From NCBI GenBank assembly GCA_031430435.1, contig JANPBM010000073.1:20836-84835 (forward strand): a stretch of DNA of 64,000 nt, written 5' to 3'. Of this stretch, positions 42,409 through 51,042 are shown in pieces (the first letter of the stretch is position 1; each line of letters begins with the position of its first letter). The position numbers and the translations under genes were made by a program. Source of the stretch: JANNVK01 sp031430435. GTDB lineage: Bacteria > Acidobacteriota > Blastocatellia > Pyrinomonadales > Pyrinomonadaceae. The notes under the pieces are model-generated. The model was not told the DNA's origin. It was given only the letters and a program-made list of their open reading frames with translations, and did not search any database.

Positions 42409-43225
42409 CCTTAATTGTTTCGGCGGTTTCACGCACATCGTGAACACGAACAATCTTTGCTCCGTGCCAAACTGCCAGCGAAATTGTTGCCAAACTTCCC
42501 TGCAATCTTTCCGACGACGAAATATCGCCTAAAATCTTTCCGATAAAAGATTTACGCGAAGTTCCAACCAACATCGGAAACTCTGCAAACTCTTTGCTCA
42601 AATTATTTAACTTAGCCAACAGTTCCAGATTCTGCTCGAAAGTTTTGCTGAATCCGATGCCGATGTCGAGTGCGATTTGATTGTTACTCACGCCGTAACT
42701 TGTTGCTTTTGAAATACTTTCACGAAAACTGTTTGAAACCTCGCTCAAGATATTTTCGACCGGTTCAAGTTTGTGCATTGTCTCAAACGTTCCGCGTAAG
42801 TGCATCAAAATCAACGCAGTTTTATGTTTTGCCGCAACCTCGCCGATTCTTTCGTCAAATTTCAGACCCGAAATATCGTTGATAATTTCCGCCCCGCAAT
42901 TTACGGCGGATTCGGCGATTTCGGCTTTACTTGTGTCAATCGAAAGCGGAACATCGAAACGTTTTTTTATCGCCTCAATGATTGGCAGCACGCGTCGTTT
43001 TTCTTCATCAATCAAGATTTTATCAGCATTAGGGCGAGTTGATTCACCGCCGATGTCAATAATGTCGGCACCTTCGGCAATAAATTTTTCGGTTTGTTTC
43101 AAGGCGGGATCAAGCGAATTATACTTTCCGCCGTCAGAAAAACTGTCGGGCGTAACATTCAAAATCGCCAACACAAGCGTTTTTGAAAGCGGAATTTTTC
43201 GTTGTGATGTTTGCCAACAGTTCAT
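42377..43225 (-). CDS. folP: Dihydropteroate synthase FolP
   Basis: Folate pathway enzyme that joins p-aminobenzoate to dihydropterin pyrophosphate; target of sulfonamides. The protein has 282 residues. Signatures are LAILNVTPDSFSDGG (pterin and substrate loop 1), DIIDIGGESTRPNA, PLSIDTSKAEIAES, INDISG, and LVGTSRKSFIG. It is the last gene of the minus-strand cluster; a hairpin with a T tract between it and ftsH suggests it is partly uncoupled from ftsH. The stop overlaps the convergent exported protein gene by 32 bases. Confidence 0.96.
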   Translation of the reverse strand: MNCWQTSQRKIPLSKTLVLAILNVTPDSFSDGGKYNSLDPALKQTEKFIAEGADIIDIGGESTRPNADKILIDEEKRRVLPIIEAIKKRFDVPLSIDTSKAEIAESAVNCGAEIINDISGLKFDERIGEVAAKHKTALILMHLRGTFETMHKLEPVENILSEVSNSFRESISKATSYGVSNNQIALDIGIGFSKTFEQNLELLAKLNNLSKEFAEFPMLVGTSRKSFIGKILGDISSSERLQGSLATISLAVWHGAKIVRVHDVRETAETIKVIEAIRSFSA

Positions 43226-43234
43226 AAAAATAAA

Positions 43235-43266
43235 GGCAAAAGCAAAGAATTTTCTTTACTTTTGCC
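43235..43266 (-). terminator. Terminator-like hairpin between ftsH and folP
   Basis: Inverted repeat GGCAAAAG / CTTTTGCC continued by AAAG / CTTT after one mismatch. On the minus strand it is followed by TTTATTTTT, so it could terminate transcripts coming from ftsH before folP. Confidence 0.6.
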
Positions 43267-43291
43267 TCTTAACTTACTACTTTTTAGTTGC

Positions 43292-45232
43292 CTAAGCCGT
43301 CGCCGGATTATTTCCGGTAATCGGCGGCAAAATCGGTTTGAACGGATTCACCACCGTTTCAGGCTTTTGCGGATCGTTATCATCACTTGAACTGCTATTA
43401 TTGTCCTCAACGGGCAATCCGGCAACCGCACGTTTAATCTGAACGGCATCGAGTGTTTCAAATTGAATTAACGCTTCGGATAATCGAATCATCGCATCTT
43501 TGTTGTCTTTGATTACTTTGACTGCCACATCATATTGCTCCGAAACCATTTTTCTGACCGCTTGGTCAATCAAAATCGCCGTATTTTCGGAATAATCACG
43601 ATGTTGCGAAATTTCGCGTCCCAAGAAAATTTGCTCTTCTTTTTTACCGAAAGTCAGTGGTCCGAGTTCAGACATTCCGTATTCGCAAACCATTGCCCGC
43701 GCAAGTTCGGTGGCGCGCTCAATGTCGTTTGAAGCACCTGTCGTAACTTGATTTGCTCCGAAAAACATCTCTTCGGCAATTCGTCCGCCCATTAAAATTG
43801 CAATTCTACTGAGCAAATACTCTTTGGTCGAACTATTTTTGTCGTCCAAAGGTAACTGCATCGTAATTCCGAGCGCCATTCCGCGCGGAATAATCGAAAC
43901 CTTGTGAATCGGATCGGATGACGGAACTTTCATACTGACCAGGGCGTGTCCCGCTTCGTGATACGCCGTAAGTTTTTTGTCGGCATCGGAAATCACCATA
44001 GATTTACGTTCCGCCCCCATCATTACTTTGTCTTTGGCAATTTCAAAATCGTCCATTCCGACAACTTTTTTGTTAAAACGCGCCGCGTTCAAAGCCGCTT
44101 CATTGACGATATTGGCAAGATCGGCACCTGTAAATCCGGGCGTTCCGCGAGCAATTACGTTAATATCGACATCGGCATCGAGCGGGATTTTGCGTGTATG
44201 AACTTTCAAAATTCCTTCGCGACCTTTGATGTCGGGACGACCGACAACCACGCGTCTGTCAAATCTGCCCGGACGAAGCAACGCCGGATCAAGCACGTCG
44301 GGTCTGTTCGTTGACGCAACTAAAATCACACCTTCGTTCGATTCAAAACCGTCCATTTCAACCAAAAGTTGATTCAAAGTTTGTTCGCGTTCATCGTGTC
44401 CGCCGCCTAAACCTGCTCCGCGATGTCGTCCGACTGCATCAATTTCGTCAATAAAAATAATACACGGAGCATTCTTTTTGCCTTGCTCAAACAAATCTCG
44501 CACCCGCGATGCACCGACTCCGACAAACATTTCGACGAAATCCGAACCGGAAATCGAGAAAAACGGAACGTTCGCTTCACCCGCAACTGCTTTTGCCAAC
44601 AAGGTTTTACCTGTTCCGGGAGGTCCCACCATCAAAACGCCTTTCGGAATTCTACCGCCGAGTTTTTGAAATTTTTGCGGATCTTTCAGAAATTCGATTA
44701 TTTCCTGTAATTCTTCTTTTGCTTCTTCAACGCCCGAAACGTCTTTGAAAGTTACGCGTTTTTGCTGATTGTTCAGCAATTTTGCCCGCGACTTTCCGAA
44801 ACTCATGGCTTTATTTCCGCCTGCTTGCATTTGTCGCAAAGTAAACGCTAAAAATCCGATTAACAAAATAAACGGCAAAAATTGCAACAACGCATACATC
44901 CACATTCCGCTGGACGCTGCTTCTTCTTTAAAGTTTACAGCCGGTGCTTGATTTGGTAAATTCACAGAATCTACCGCTTTAACCACAGATTCTCTGACAG
45001 GATCACTTGCAACGTTTGCAAAAAACTTATTGCCTGTCGCATCAGTCAATTCAACTTGCGAAGATTTCAAATAGACTTCAGCAACTTGCTTATCTTTGAT
45101 TCGAGTAATAACCGAATCCAGCGAAATTTCAGACGGACTTTTGCCCTGCGTTTTTTGAAAAAGGAAAATAAACGCAATCGCACTCGTAATCAATAAAACC
45201 CAAATCGCAACTTGCTTAAATTTAGAACTCAA
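43292..45232 (-). CDS. ftsH: ATP-dependent zinc metalloprotease FtsH
   Basis: Membrane-bound AAA+ protease of about 646 residues that degrades short-lived and misfolded membrane proteins. It has an N-terminal helix (about 8-28), a periplasmic domain, a second helix near 110, the AAA module with Walker A GPPGTGKT and Walker B FIDEIDAVGRHR, an arginine-finger region RPGRFDR, and the zinc site HEAGHALV. An in-frame GTG at 45274 extends the N-terminus by 14 residues, but GGAGG sits 7 bases before TTG 45232 and gives SSKFKQVAIW, the usual start for the family. It follows tilS after about 100 bases. The C-terminus is rich in Ser, Asp and Pro. Confidence 0.97.
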   Translation of the reverse strand: MSSKFKQVAIWVLLITSAIAFIFLFQKTQGKSPSEISLDSVITRIKDKQVAEVYLKSSQVELTDATGNKFFANVASDPVRESVVKAVDSVNLPNQAPAVNFKEEAASSGMWMYALLQFLPFILLIGFLAFTLRQMQAGGNKAMSFGKSRAKLLNNQQKRVTFKDVSGVEEAKEELQEIIEFLKDPQKFQKLGGRIPKGVLMVGPPGTGKTLLAKAVAGEANVPFFSISGSDFVEMFVGVGASRVRDLFEQGKKNAPCIIFIDEIDAVGRHRGAGLGGGHDEREQTLNQLLVEMDGFESNEGVILVASTNRPDVLDPALLRPGRFDRRVVVGRPDIKGREGILKVHTRKIPLDADVDINVIARGTPGFTGADLANIVNEAALNAARFNKKVVGMDDFEIAKDKVMMGAERKSMVISDADKKLTAYHEAGHALVSMKVPSSDPIHKVSIIPRGMALGITMQLPLDDKNSSTKEYLLSRIAILMGGRIAEEMFFGANQVTTGASNDIERATELARAMVCEYGMSELGPLTFGKKEEQIFLGREISQHRDYSENTAILIDQAVRKMVSEQYDVAVKVIKDNKDAMIRLSEALIQFETLDAVQIKRAVAGLPVEDNNSSSSDDNDPQKPETVVNPFKPILPPITGNNPATA

Positions 45233-45239
45233 TGTGTCG

Positions 45240-45244
45240 CCTCC
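45240..45244 (-). promoter_or_regulatory. Ribosome binding site (GGAGG) deciding the ftsH start
   Basis: On the minus strand GGAGG is followed by 7 bases and TTG at 45232. A GTG 14 codons upstream lacks any such site. Confidence 0.65.
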
Positions 45245-45331
45245 AAAATACTTCTGAAAATAACTTTCTACCACAACTTAAGATGACCGTTTTCAACTTA
45301 GCGTTGTAGAATTTATTCCTACAATACAATT

Positions 45332-46315
45332 CTAGTTGTCTGCCAAGTTTTTTTCAACCCTTGTTTTCTCAAATGTTAATTTACCGTTACTTTTTACGAC
45401 TTGTCCGCCGTTCGGTAATTCCGCGATTCGTCCGCTTTTTCGGCTGTGAATCAAATTTTCGATTGCTTCAATATGTTTCAGCCCGATTTGCCGTAAATCC
45501 CCGCGATGAAGTTTCAGCCACCTGCGTAAAGTTTTATAGAGAGTTTGTTTGTCATAGTTTATAAGATTACTGACGATTAAAATATCTTCGATTTTTTGAG
45601 TTTTATTTTCAACATTGATTAATAATGCCGTGTTTGACAAAGTTTCGATGATTTTAGGATTGAAAGTTTGCAACATCGGGATAAGATTTTTTCGCACCCG
45701 AACACGAGCGAATTTTTCATCAAAATTCATCGCATCTTGTCTGAATTCAACACTTTGCGAGTTACAAAAACTTTCTGTATCTTCGCGTTTTGCCCAACTT
45801 AATAAAGGACGAATGATTTGAAGTTTTGAATTTTTAATTTCTAATTTTGAATTAACGACCATTGCGGAAAGTCCGTCAATTCCGCTTCCGCGAATAAGAT
45901 TAAGCAGAAAAGTTTCGGCTTGATCGTTTAACGTATGTGCCGTTAAAATCCCGTAAGCATTATATTTTGCAACAATTTGAGCGAGAAATTCATAACGCGC
46001 AAACCGTGCATTTTGTTCGAGATTTCCTTTTTTTGAGATTTCGCCTTTGGCGGAAACAAATTCAAAACCAAGTTTTTCGACTAGATTTTTGACGAAAATT
46101 TCATCGCCGTCGCTTCCCCGTCCGCGTAAATTATGATTAAAATGGGCGACGATAAAATGCAAATCCAATTTTTTCAACTGTTTAAGTTCATTCAAAACAA
46201 GTGCAAGCGAAACAGAATCGGCACCGCCGGAAACTGCGACGATAAAAGTATTGTCCGCGAAAGGCAGAGAATTTTTACGCCAATGCGTGATGAAGTTTCG
46301 ACAAAATTTGTTCAT
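45332..46315 (-). CDS. tilS: tRNA(Ile)-lysidine synthase TilS
   Basis: Makes lysidine at C34 of the AUA-reading tRNA(Ile), an essential step. The 327-residue protein has the PP-loop motif SGGADSVSLAL near the N-terminus, HFNHNLRGRGSDGDE, ILTAHTLNDQAETFLLNLIRGSGIDGLSAM, and a shorter C-terminal part (SGRIAELPNGG). It is shorter than E. coli TilS but within the range of compact forms. Its ATG overlaps the stop of the phosphatase gene by 4 bases (ATGA), and ftsH follows; tilS next to ftsH is a widespread arrangement. Confidence 0.95.
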   Translation of the reverse strand: MNKFCRNFITHWRKNSLPFADNTFIVAVSGGADSVSLALVLNELKQLKKLDLHFIVAHFNHNLRGRGSDGDEIFVKNLVEKLGFEFVSAKGEISKKGNLEQNARFARYEFLAQIVAKYNAYGILTAHTLNDQAETFLLNLIRGSGIDGLSAMVVNSKLEIKNSKLQIIRPLLSWAKREDTESFCNSQSVEFRQDAMNFDEKFARVRVRKNLIPMLQTFNPKIIETLSNTALLINVENKTQKIEDILIVSNLINYDKQTLYKTLRRWLKLHRGDLRQIGLKHIEAIENLIHSRKSGRIAELPNGGQVVKSNGKLTFEKTRVEKNLADN

Positions 46316-46974
46316 TTCGGTAAAAAATTGTCTAATTCTAAAACCACTTTTCCGTTTTCAAATTTATACGAAGTTATCGCGCCGTTTTCCACGTCGCACG
46401 ATTTATCAATCGCCAAAATTTCGGCTTCGGTTAAATTTTCCAGAACGTATCTGAAAACTCTGATAACAACTTCGTGCGTTACAATTATTATATTTTCATC
46501 CGTAAAATCTTGCCGTAAATCTTGCCAAAACGAACGTACGCGCAAGGCAACATCCGCCCAATTTTCGCCGCCGACCGGACGATAATAAAACTTGCCGTAA
46601 TGTTCGCGTTTCGTGCATTCGGCGGGATATTTCTGCATTGCGCCAAGTTTTGTCAAACCGTCGAAGATGCCGAGTTCGCGTTCTCTAAGTCGTTCATCAT
46701 AAACAAGTTGTGTGTGTTTGAAGTTTGCCGAGTTAATTAAAATTTCAGTAGTTTCGCGAGTTCGCATGTAAGGTGAACTGAAAATTATATTTGGTTTGTT
46801 TGATTGGTTTGCAAAGAATTCACCGGCTTTTTCGGCTTGTAATTTCCCGCGTTCGGTCAACAAAACATCTTGTTCACGACCGTCAAAATCAATCGTCGGC
46901 GAATGTTCGGCTTCGGCTTTTTGTCTCGCGCAATTTGCTAAACTCTCGCCGTGTCTGATTAAAAAAATCTGCAT
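46312..46974 (-). CDS. Histidine phosphatase family protein (phosphoglycerate-mutase-like)
   Basis: A 220-residue histidine phosphatase. The motif LIRHGESLAN carries the phospho-histidine, and later segments are LTERGKLQAEKAG, IFSSPYMRTRET, LRERELGIFDGL and VTHEVVIRVF, which hold the remaining active-site residues (Arg, Glu, His). Whether it acts on phosphoglycerate, alpha-ribazole phosphate or another compound cannot be said. It starts where the VWFA protein ends (1-base overlap) and overlaps tilS by 4 bases. Confidence 0.9.
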   Translation of the reverse strand: MQIFLIRHGESLANCARQKAEAEHSPTIDFDGREQDVLLTERGKLQAEKAGEFFANQSNKPNIIFSSPYMRTRETTEILINSANFKHTQLVYDERLRERELGIFDGLTKLGAMQKYPAECTKREHYGKFYYRPVGGENWADVALRVRSFWQDLRQDFTDENIIIVTHEVVIRVFRYVLENLTEAEILAIDKSCDVENGAITSYKFENGKVVLELDNFLPK

Positions 46975-48083
46975 TATTTTCGGGTTACAAAATAACCTTT
47001 GCGGGTTCGGACGGTTAGATTTTGACGGTTTTTCACGGTCAAACCAATCGTGCGAAAAGCATTGCGTTTTTCGTCGCTGCTCGGATAATAACTTAAAATA
47101 TATTGCGATGAAAGTTCGTTTGAAATGCGTGAAAACGAGGCTTCAAGTTCGCGTTCGTCAATCGGCGAATAAACCGCGCCGCCGGTTTGCAAAGCCAATT
47201 CCTGCATTCGTCTTTCTGCGGCAAGCGAGCGGACATTGGCGTTACTTGTGCGTTCGCCGTCGCGCTTAAAAGTCTCGAAATCCGTGGTTTTGACCACATA
47301 AATTTGGCAATTTGTTTGCTGTAAAACTTTGACGGTTTCTTCTAAAGTTGAATCGGAAATCGTGTCTTCGCCATCTGACATTATGATGATAACTCGTCTG
47401 CCTTCAATGTTTTCCAAGTATTTCGCGGCTTTGATGACACCGTCGAAAAGCGCGGTTGCTCCGGCGGGGGGCGGCAAATTTTCTATCGAATAAATAAGCG
47501 CCGAAACATCTTTCGTCAAAACTTGTTCGAGTCGTGTTCCGGTCGTTACCGAAAACAACGCCGCCAAATCAGTTTTCGGGCGAATTACTTGTTTGAAAAA
47601 TTTAATCGCGGCTTTTTTTTCAAATTCGCGGGCTTGAATCACGCTCGACGAATTATCAAATAAAAACGCCAGTCGAACAGGTAATTCGGAGCGTGAAATG
47701 TCTGAAATTTCGGCAATGTTCCCGTCTATTTTCAACTCGAAATCTTCGATTTTCAAATCTAAAACCGACTTAAAAAAATTATCGGTAACGGACACGGGAA
47801 TCGGGACAAGTACCGAATCTATCCGAATCACATCATCTTGTTCGGGTGTCGGTTTCGGCGTAATTGCCGGAATCTGGTTTGAAATCGGTGTCGGCGTTGC
47901 GTTTGCCGAAGTCGAATCATTTAAAACTCTAATAATTTTCGGCTTAATTTCTTCTTCCTGTTTGCCTTTGTTGCGTCCGCTTTGAGCGAAAAGTGTGATT
48001 GAAAAACAGACCGAAATCGTCAAAAAAGTTATTAAACATTTTCCGTTCTCTATTTTCCGGTTTCCATTAAAATTATGAGCCAT
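46974..48083 (-). CDS. Exported VWFA-related protein (TIGR03436-like)
   Basis: A 369-residue exported protein. The signal sequence includes ITFLTISVCFSITLFAQS near residue 30. A segment DSVLVPIPVSVTDNFFKSVLDLKIEDFELKIDG leads into a von Willebrand A domain (about 115-345) with a MIDAS-type DNSSSV, TALFDGV and IIIMSDGEDTISD. The combination is typical of the VWFA-related family common in Acidobacteriota. An upstream start at 48125 is possible, but ATG 48083 is preferred; it overlaps the end of the PhyH-like gene by 11 bases. Confidence 0.9.
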   Translation of the reverse strand: MAHNFNGNRKIENGKCLITFLTISVCFSITLFAQSGRNKGKQEEEIKPKIIRVLNDSTSANATPTPISNQIPAITPKPTPEQDDVIRIDSVLVPIPVSVTDNFFKSVLDLKIEDFELKIDGNIAEISDISRSELPVRLAFLFDNSSSVIQAREFEKKAAIKFFKQVIRPKTDLAALFSVTTGTRLEQVLTKDVSALIYSIENLPPPAGATALFDGVIKAAKYLENIEGRRVIIIMSDGEDTISDSTLEETVKVLQQTNCQIYVVKTTDFETFKRDGERTSNANVRSLAAERRMQELALQTGGAVYSPIDERELEASFSRISNELSSQYILSYYPSSDEKRNAFRTIGLTVKNRQNLTVRTRKGYFVTRK

Positions 48084-48753
48084 AAAATTGCAATCCGTTC
48101 GGTAAATTATCCGCCGAAAACTCAAAATGTATCACACGGCGACTTTTCGGGATTGTTCCGCTTGAAGATGAATGAACGATCAACGGTTTCATCAATAAAC
48201 AATCGCCTTTTTTTGTTACGCGCAAAGTCGCTGTATTGTTTGATTTCACAACTTGGATTTTAGTTGCATCAAGCCTGCCTGATTTGTGCGAATTTGCAAA
48301 AACTTTCAACGCTCCGTTCGTTTCGTCCGCATCGTCAAGGTGAAAACGAAGTGTCAACATTCTTTCTAAAATCTCGATCGGCGGCTGAACGTGTTGAATT
48401 CCCGCTTTCATTGTCCAAACCGTAAAACCTTTAGTTTCAATCTTTTCACGAACCGCAATAGTCAAATCTTGATGCCACGGAACTTTCCAATTTGCATTCT
48501 CGGTTTTATCGAAATAAATCGCCCGAACAATTTTCGCATCTTTGCCGAGATATTTTTCGACAATTTCACGAACAATTTTGCTTTCAGAAAATTCACGAAC
48601 TTTCGGCAAAAGATTTAATAAATTTCTGACACCGTAAACGCCGCGTTTATTTTGATTAGTCGGCAAATTCGATAAAGCGTCAAGCAAATTTGCGATAATT
48701 TCGTCACTGATTGTATTCGGAATAATCGAAAACCCGTTCGTTTCAAGGCACAT
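48073..48753 (-). CDS. Phytanoyl-CoA dioxygenase (PhyH) family protein
   Basis: A 226-residue Fe(II)/2-oxoglutarate-dependent oxygenase. The Fe-binding HxD is in VPWHQDLTIAV and the distal His likely in LIVHSSSSGTIPKSRRVIHFEF, where the second Arg could bind 2-oxoglutarate. The substrate is unknown. A TTG at 48765 is open, but ATG 48753 overlaps the preceding stop by one base (TAATG), so that start is chosen. It lies in a tightly packed minus-strand operon. Confidence 0.85.
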   Translation of the reverse strand: MCLETNGFSIIPNTISDEIIANLLDALSNLPTNQNKRGVYGVRNLLNLLPKVREFSESKIVREIVEKYLGKDAKIVRAIYFDKTENANWKVPWHQDLTIAVREKIETKGFTVWTMKAGIQHVQPPIEILERMLTLRFHLDDADETNGALKVFANSHKSGRLDATKIQVVKSNNTATLRVTKKGDCLLMKPLIVHSSSSGTIPKSRRVIHFEFSADNLPNGLQFYGS

Positions 48754-49190
48754 TATTGCTGCCAATTTTGCGGACGGTAATTAGTTGAAACTTCGCCGTT
48801 AAAAATCTGCTTTACCGAATCACGCAATAAAACAACCAGCGTAAACACGCCTAAAATTGTCCCGAAAGGTACAAAAGCACAAGAAATACCTGCTATTACA
48901 AGACAAAATGTGTAGCTCGTGTTTGCCTTAAGATTTCGTCCGGATTTGAATAGTAAAAGTCCGAAAGTCAAAGCAACTATAAAAATAACGACTCCGATAC
49001 CGATAAAAATCCCGCTGAAAAGTGCAGGCGGCGGACCGTCATTTGTGTTCGGTACATTTGACAGCATTACGCCGAAAAAAACACCAAACGCCATATAAAT
49101 CAAGCCGTATATCATCGGAAATATACATAATCCGGCTAAAACATAATGACAAATTGAAAGTATTTTCAAATGTTCTAAATCTTTGTTCAT
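48753..49190 (-). CDS. Small membrane protein, unknown
   Basis: A 145-residue protein with four hydrophobic helices (about 12-35, 52-76, 88-108 and 110-128) and a soluble C-terminal tail. It begins MNKDLEHLKILSICHYVL. I recognise no named family; the arrangement resembles small DUF4870-like or CD225-like proteins, but this is not firm. TAAGGAGAAG near 49199 supports its start. Its stop overlaps the start of the PhyH-like gene. Confidence 0.7.
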   Translation of the reverse strand: MNKDLEHLKILSICHYVLAGLCIFPMIYGLIYMAFGVFFGVMLSNVPNTNDGPPPALFSGIFIGIGVVIFIVALTFGLLLFKSGRNLKANTSYTFCLVIAGISCAFVPFGTILGVFTLVVLLRDSVKQIFNGEVSTNYRPQNWQQ

Positions 49191-49246
49191 AAACTTCTCC
49201 TTGTTGAGAATGCTAGACTTTTAGCTCTGATTAGTCAATAAAAATC

Positions 49247-50944
49247 TTACTTGATTTTACTGTTCACGATTTCTAAAATCTCGTTTTCAAACTTTACAGA
49301 TTTGCTGACAATTTCCGCGCCTTTTTCCAACATTTCTTCGGCAAAAACCTTATCTTTCAAACCGCTTGCGTTAATTTTCACGTTCAAAAACGCACCAATC
49401 ACCGCCGATCTTACACATAACGCGCCAACGCCCGCGTCCGTAACTGAATTCGGATTGCCGTTTTCAGCCATTGCTTTGATGATTTCAAACGAATCAAAGG
49501 CACGTTGCATTGTTTTGAAAGGAACTTCGGTCGCGTATTTGGTTGCCGCTTGAATCGCGGTTGCGCGGGCGAGTTTTTCTTCGTCCGTGGTTTTCGGCAA
49601 ACCGAATGCGTCCATAACTTTGTTGAAAGAATTTGTATCTTCGTCAACCAAAAACAATAAATCGTCTTTGATTTGTTGAGCTTTGACCGCCCAATCTGAA
49701 AATTCTTCCCAACGGTCGTCCCAACCCGCTTTGTGCGAAGATAAATTTGCGACCATCGCCGCCAATGACGCGCCTAATGCACCAAGATACGCCGAAATAG
49801 AACCGCCGCCGGGAGCAGGCGATTCGGATGCGGTTTCAACGGCGAATTCCGTGCAAGTTAAATCAACTAATTTCTTGCTGTTATTTTCAGATTCCAAAAC
49901 ATATTCGATGATTTTTTCTTTCGGCGGAAACGGTTTCAAATCGTCCAAACCCATTGACTTGATTGCGATTTTAACAATTTCAGCTTCGGCAATTCCGAGC
50001 GAACGGCGTTGTTTCGTCAGATAATACTTTCCTGCTTCGATAATTGCTTTTTTTGGCACTAAACCGACAATTTCCAACCCTGTTACGCGAATTCCGCGAG
50101 CGTGAGCCTTTTCGCAAACTTCGTCAAAAGCAACGTGCAAAGGCGTTTCAGTCAAGTTTGTGATGTTCATCGAAACTTGAGCGATGCCGTATTCTTCGAT
50201 AAACCAACCGATTGCTTTGGTGCCTTTCAGCGTGCCGGGAATCATTATTTGCTCGCCGCTTTCGTCTAAAATCGGCTTGCCTGTAATCAGATTGCCTTCG
50301 CGTTTCGGACGACCTTTTTCACGCACGTCAAACGCAATCGCATTCGCTCGCCGAGTCGAAATTGTGTTCAGATTAAAATTTACGGCGATTAAAAAATCTC
50401 TTGCACTAACGGCAGTTGCACCCGATTTTGCAACACTTTCGTTAAAATTATCGGGACCAAAATCCGGCTTCCAATCGGTTGAAGAAATTTTATCTTTCAA
50501 ACCTTCGTATTCACCTTCTCGGCAATTTGCAAGATTTCGACGCTTTTCTTCGGTGGCGGCGTTTTCGTAAAGATAAATCGGAATGCCGAGTTCTTCGCCG
50601 ATACGTTTGCCGAGCTTGCGAGCAAATTCGGCAGTTTCTTCAATCGAAATCCCCGAAATCGGCACAAGCGGACAAACATCGGTTGCCCCAAAACGCGGAT
50701 GATCGCCTTTGTGTTTGCTCATATCAATCAATTCTTGAGCCTTTTTGATCGCTTGAAATGCCGCTTCGCAAACTTCGTCAGGCGTGCCGACAAAGGTTAC
50801 AACTGTTCGATGCGTTGAATAACCCGGATCGACATCGAGCAATTTTACGCCGTCAATTTTCTCGATTTCGTCCGTAATTTGTTTGATCACAGACATATCG
50901 CGTCCTTCGCTGAAATTCGGAACGCATTCGATAATTTTTTTCAT
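49247..50944 (-). CDS. ftcD: Formiminotransferase-cyclodeaminase FtcD (bifunctional)
   Basis: A 565-residue fusion of glutamate formimidoyltransferase (about 1-335) and formimidoyltetrahydrofolate cyclodeaminase (about 350-565). The first half has IIECVPNFSEGRD, HKGDHPRFGATDVCPLVP and QVSMNITNLTETPLH; the second has SESPAPGGGSISAYLGALGASLAAMVANLS. It moves the formimino group from histidine breakdown to tetrahydrofolate and releases ammonia. No hut genes are adjacent. A TTG at 50950 is possible; ATG 50944 is preferred. A short repeat follows upstream, between it and the TauE gene. Confidence 0.95.
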   Translation of the reverse strand: MKKIIECVPNFSEGRDMSVIKQITDEIEKIDGVKLLDVDPGYSTHRTVVTFVGTPDEVCEAAFQAIKKAQELIDMSKHKGDHPRFGATDVCPLVPISGISIEETAEFARKLGKRIGEELGIPIYLYENAATEEKRRNLANCREGEYEGLKDKISSTDWKPDFGPDNFNESVAKSGATAVSARDFLIAVNFNLNTISTRRANAIAFDVREKGRPKREGNLITGKPILDESGEQIMIPGTLKGTKAIGWFIEEYGIAQVSMNITNLTETPLHVAFDEVCEKAHARGIRVTGLEIVGLVPKKAIIEAGKYYLTKQRRSLGIAEAEIVKIAIKSMGLDDLKPFPPKEKIIEYVLESENNSKKLVDLTCTEFAVETASESPAPGGGSISAYLGALGASLAAMVANLSSHKAGWDDRWEEFSDWAVKAQQIKDDLLFLVDEDTNSFNKVMDAFGLPKTTDEEKLARATAIQAATKYATEVPFKTMQRAFDSFEIIKAMAENGNPNSVTDAGVGALCVRSAVIGAFLNVKINASGLKDKVFAEEMLEKGAEIVSKSVKFENEILEIVNSKIK

Positions 50945-50957
50945 AATCAATATTTTT

Positions 50958-51041
50958 TTGCCCGCGAGTCATCCGAATCTACACGAATATTTTTTTCGAC
51001 AGATGATTTTATTCGCGTTCATTCGCGTTATTCGCGGGCAA
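50958..51041. repeat. Inverted repeat with TTCGCG-rich stems
   Basis: An 84-base intergenic element with ends TTGCCCGCGA at 50958-50967 and TCGCGGGCAA at 51032-51041, a perfect 10-bp inverted repeat. The interior has ACACGAATAT and repeated ATTCGCGTTCATTCGCG. It looks like a dispersed intergenic repeat. It overlaps the possible upstream region of ftcD. Confidence 0.6.
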
Positions 51042-51042
51042 G

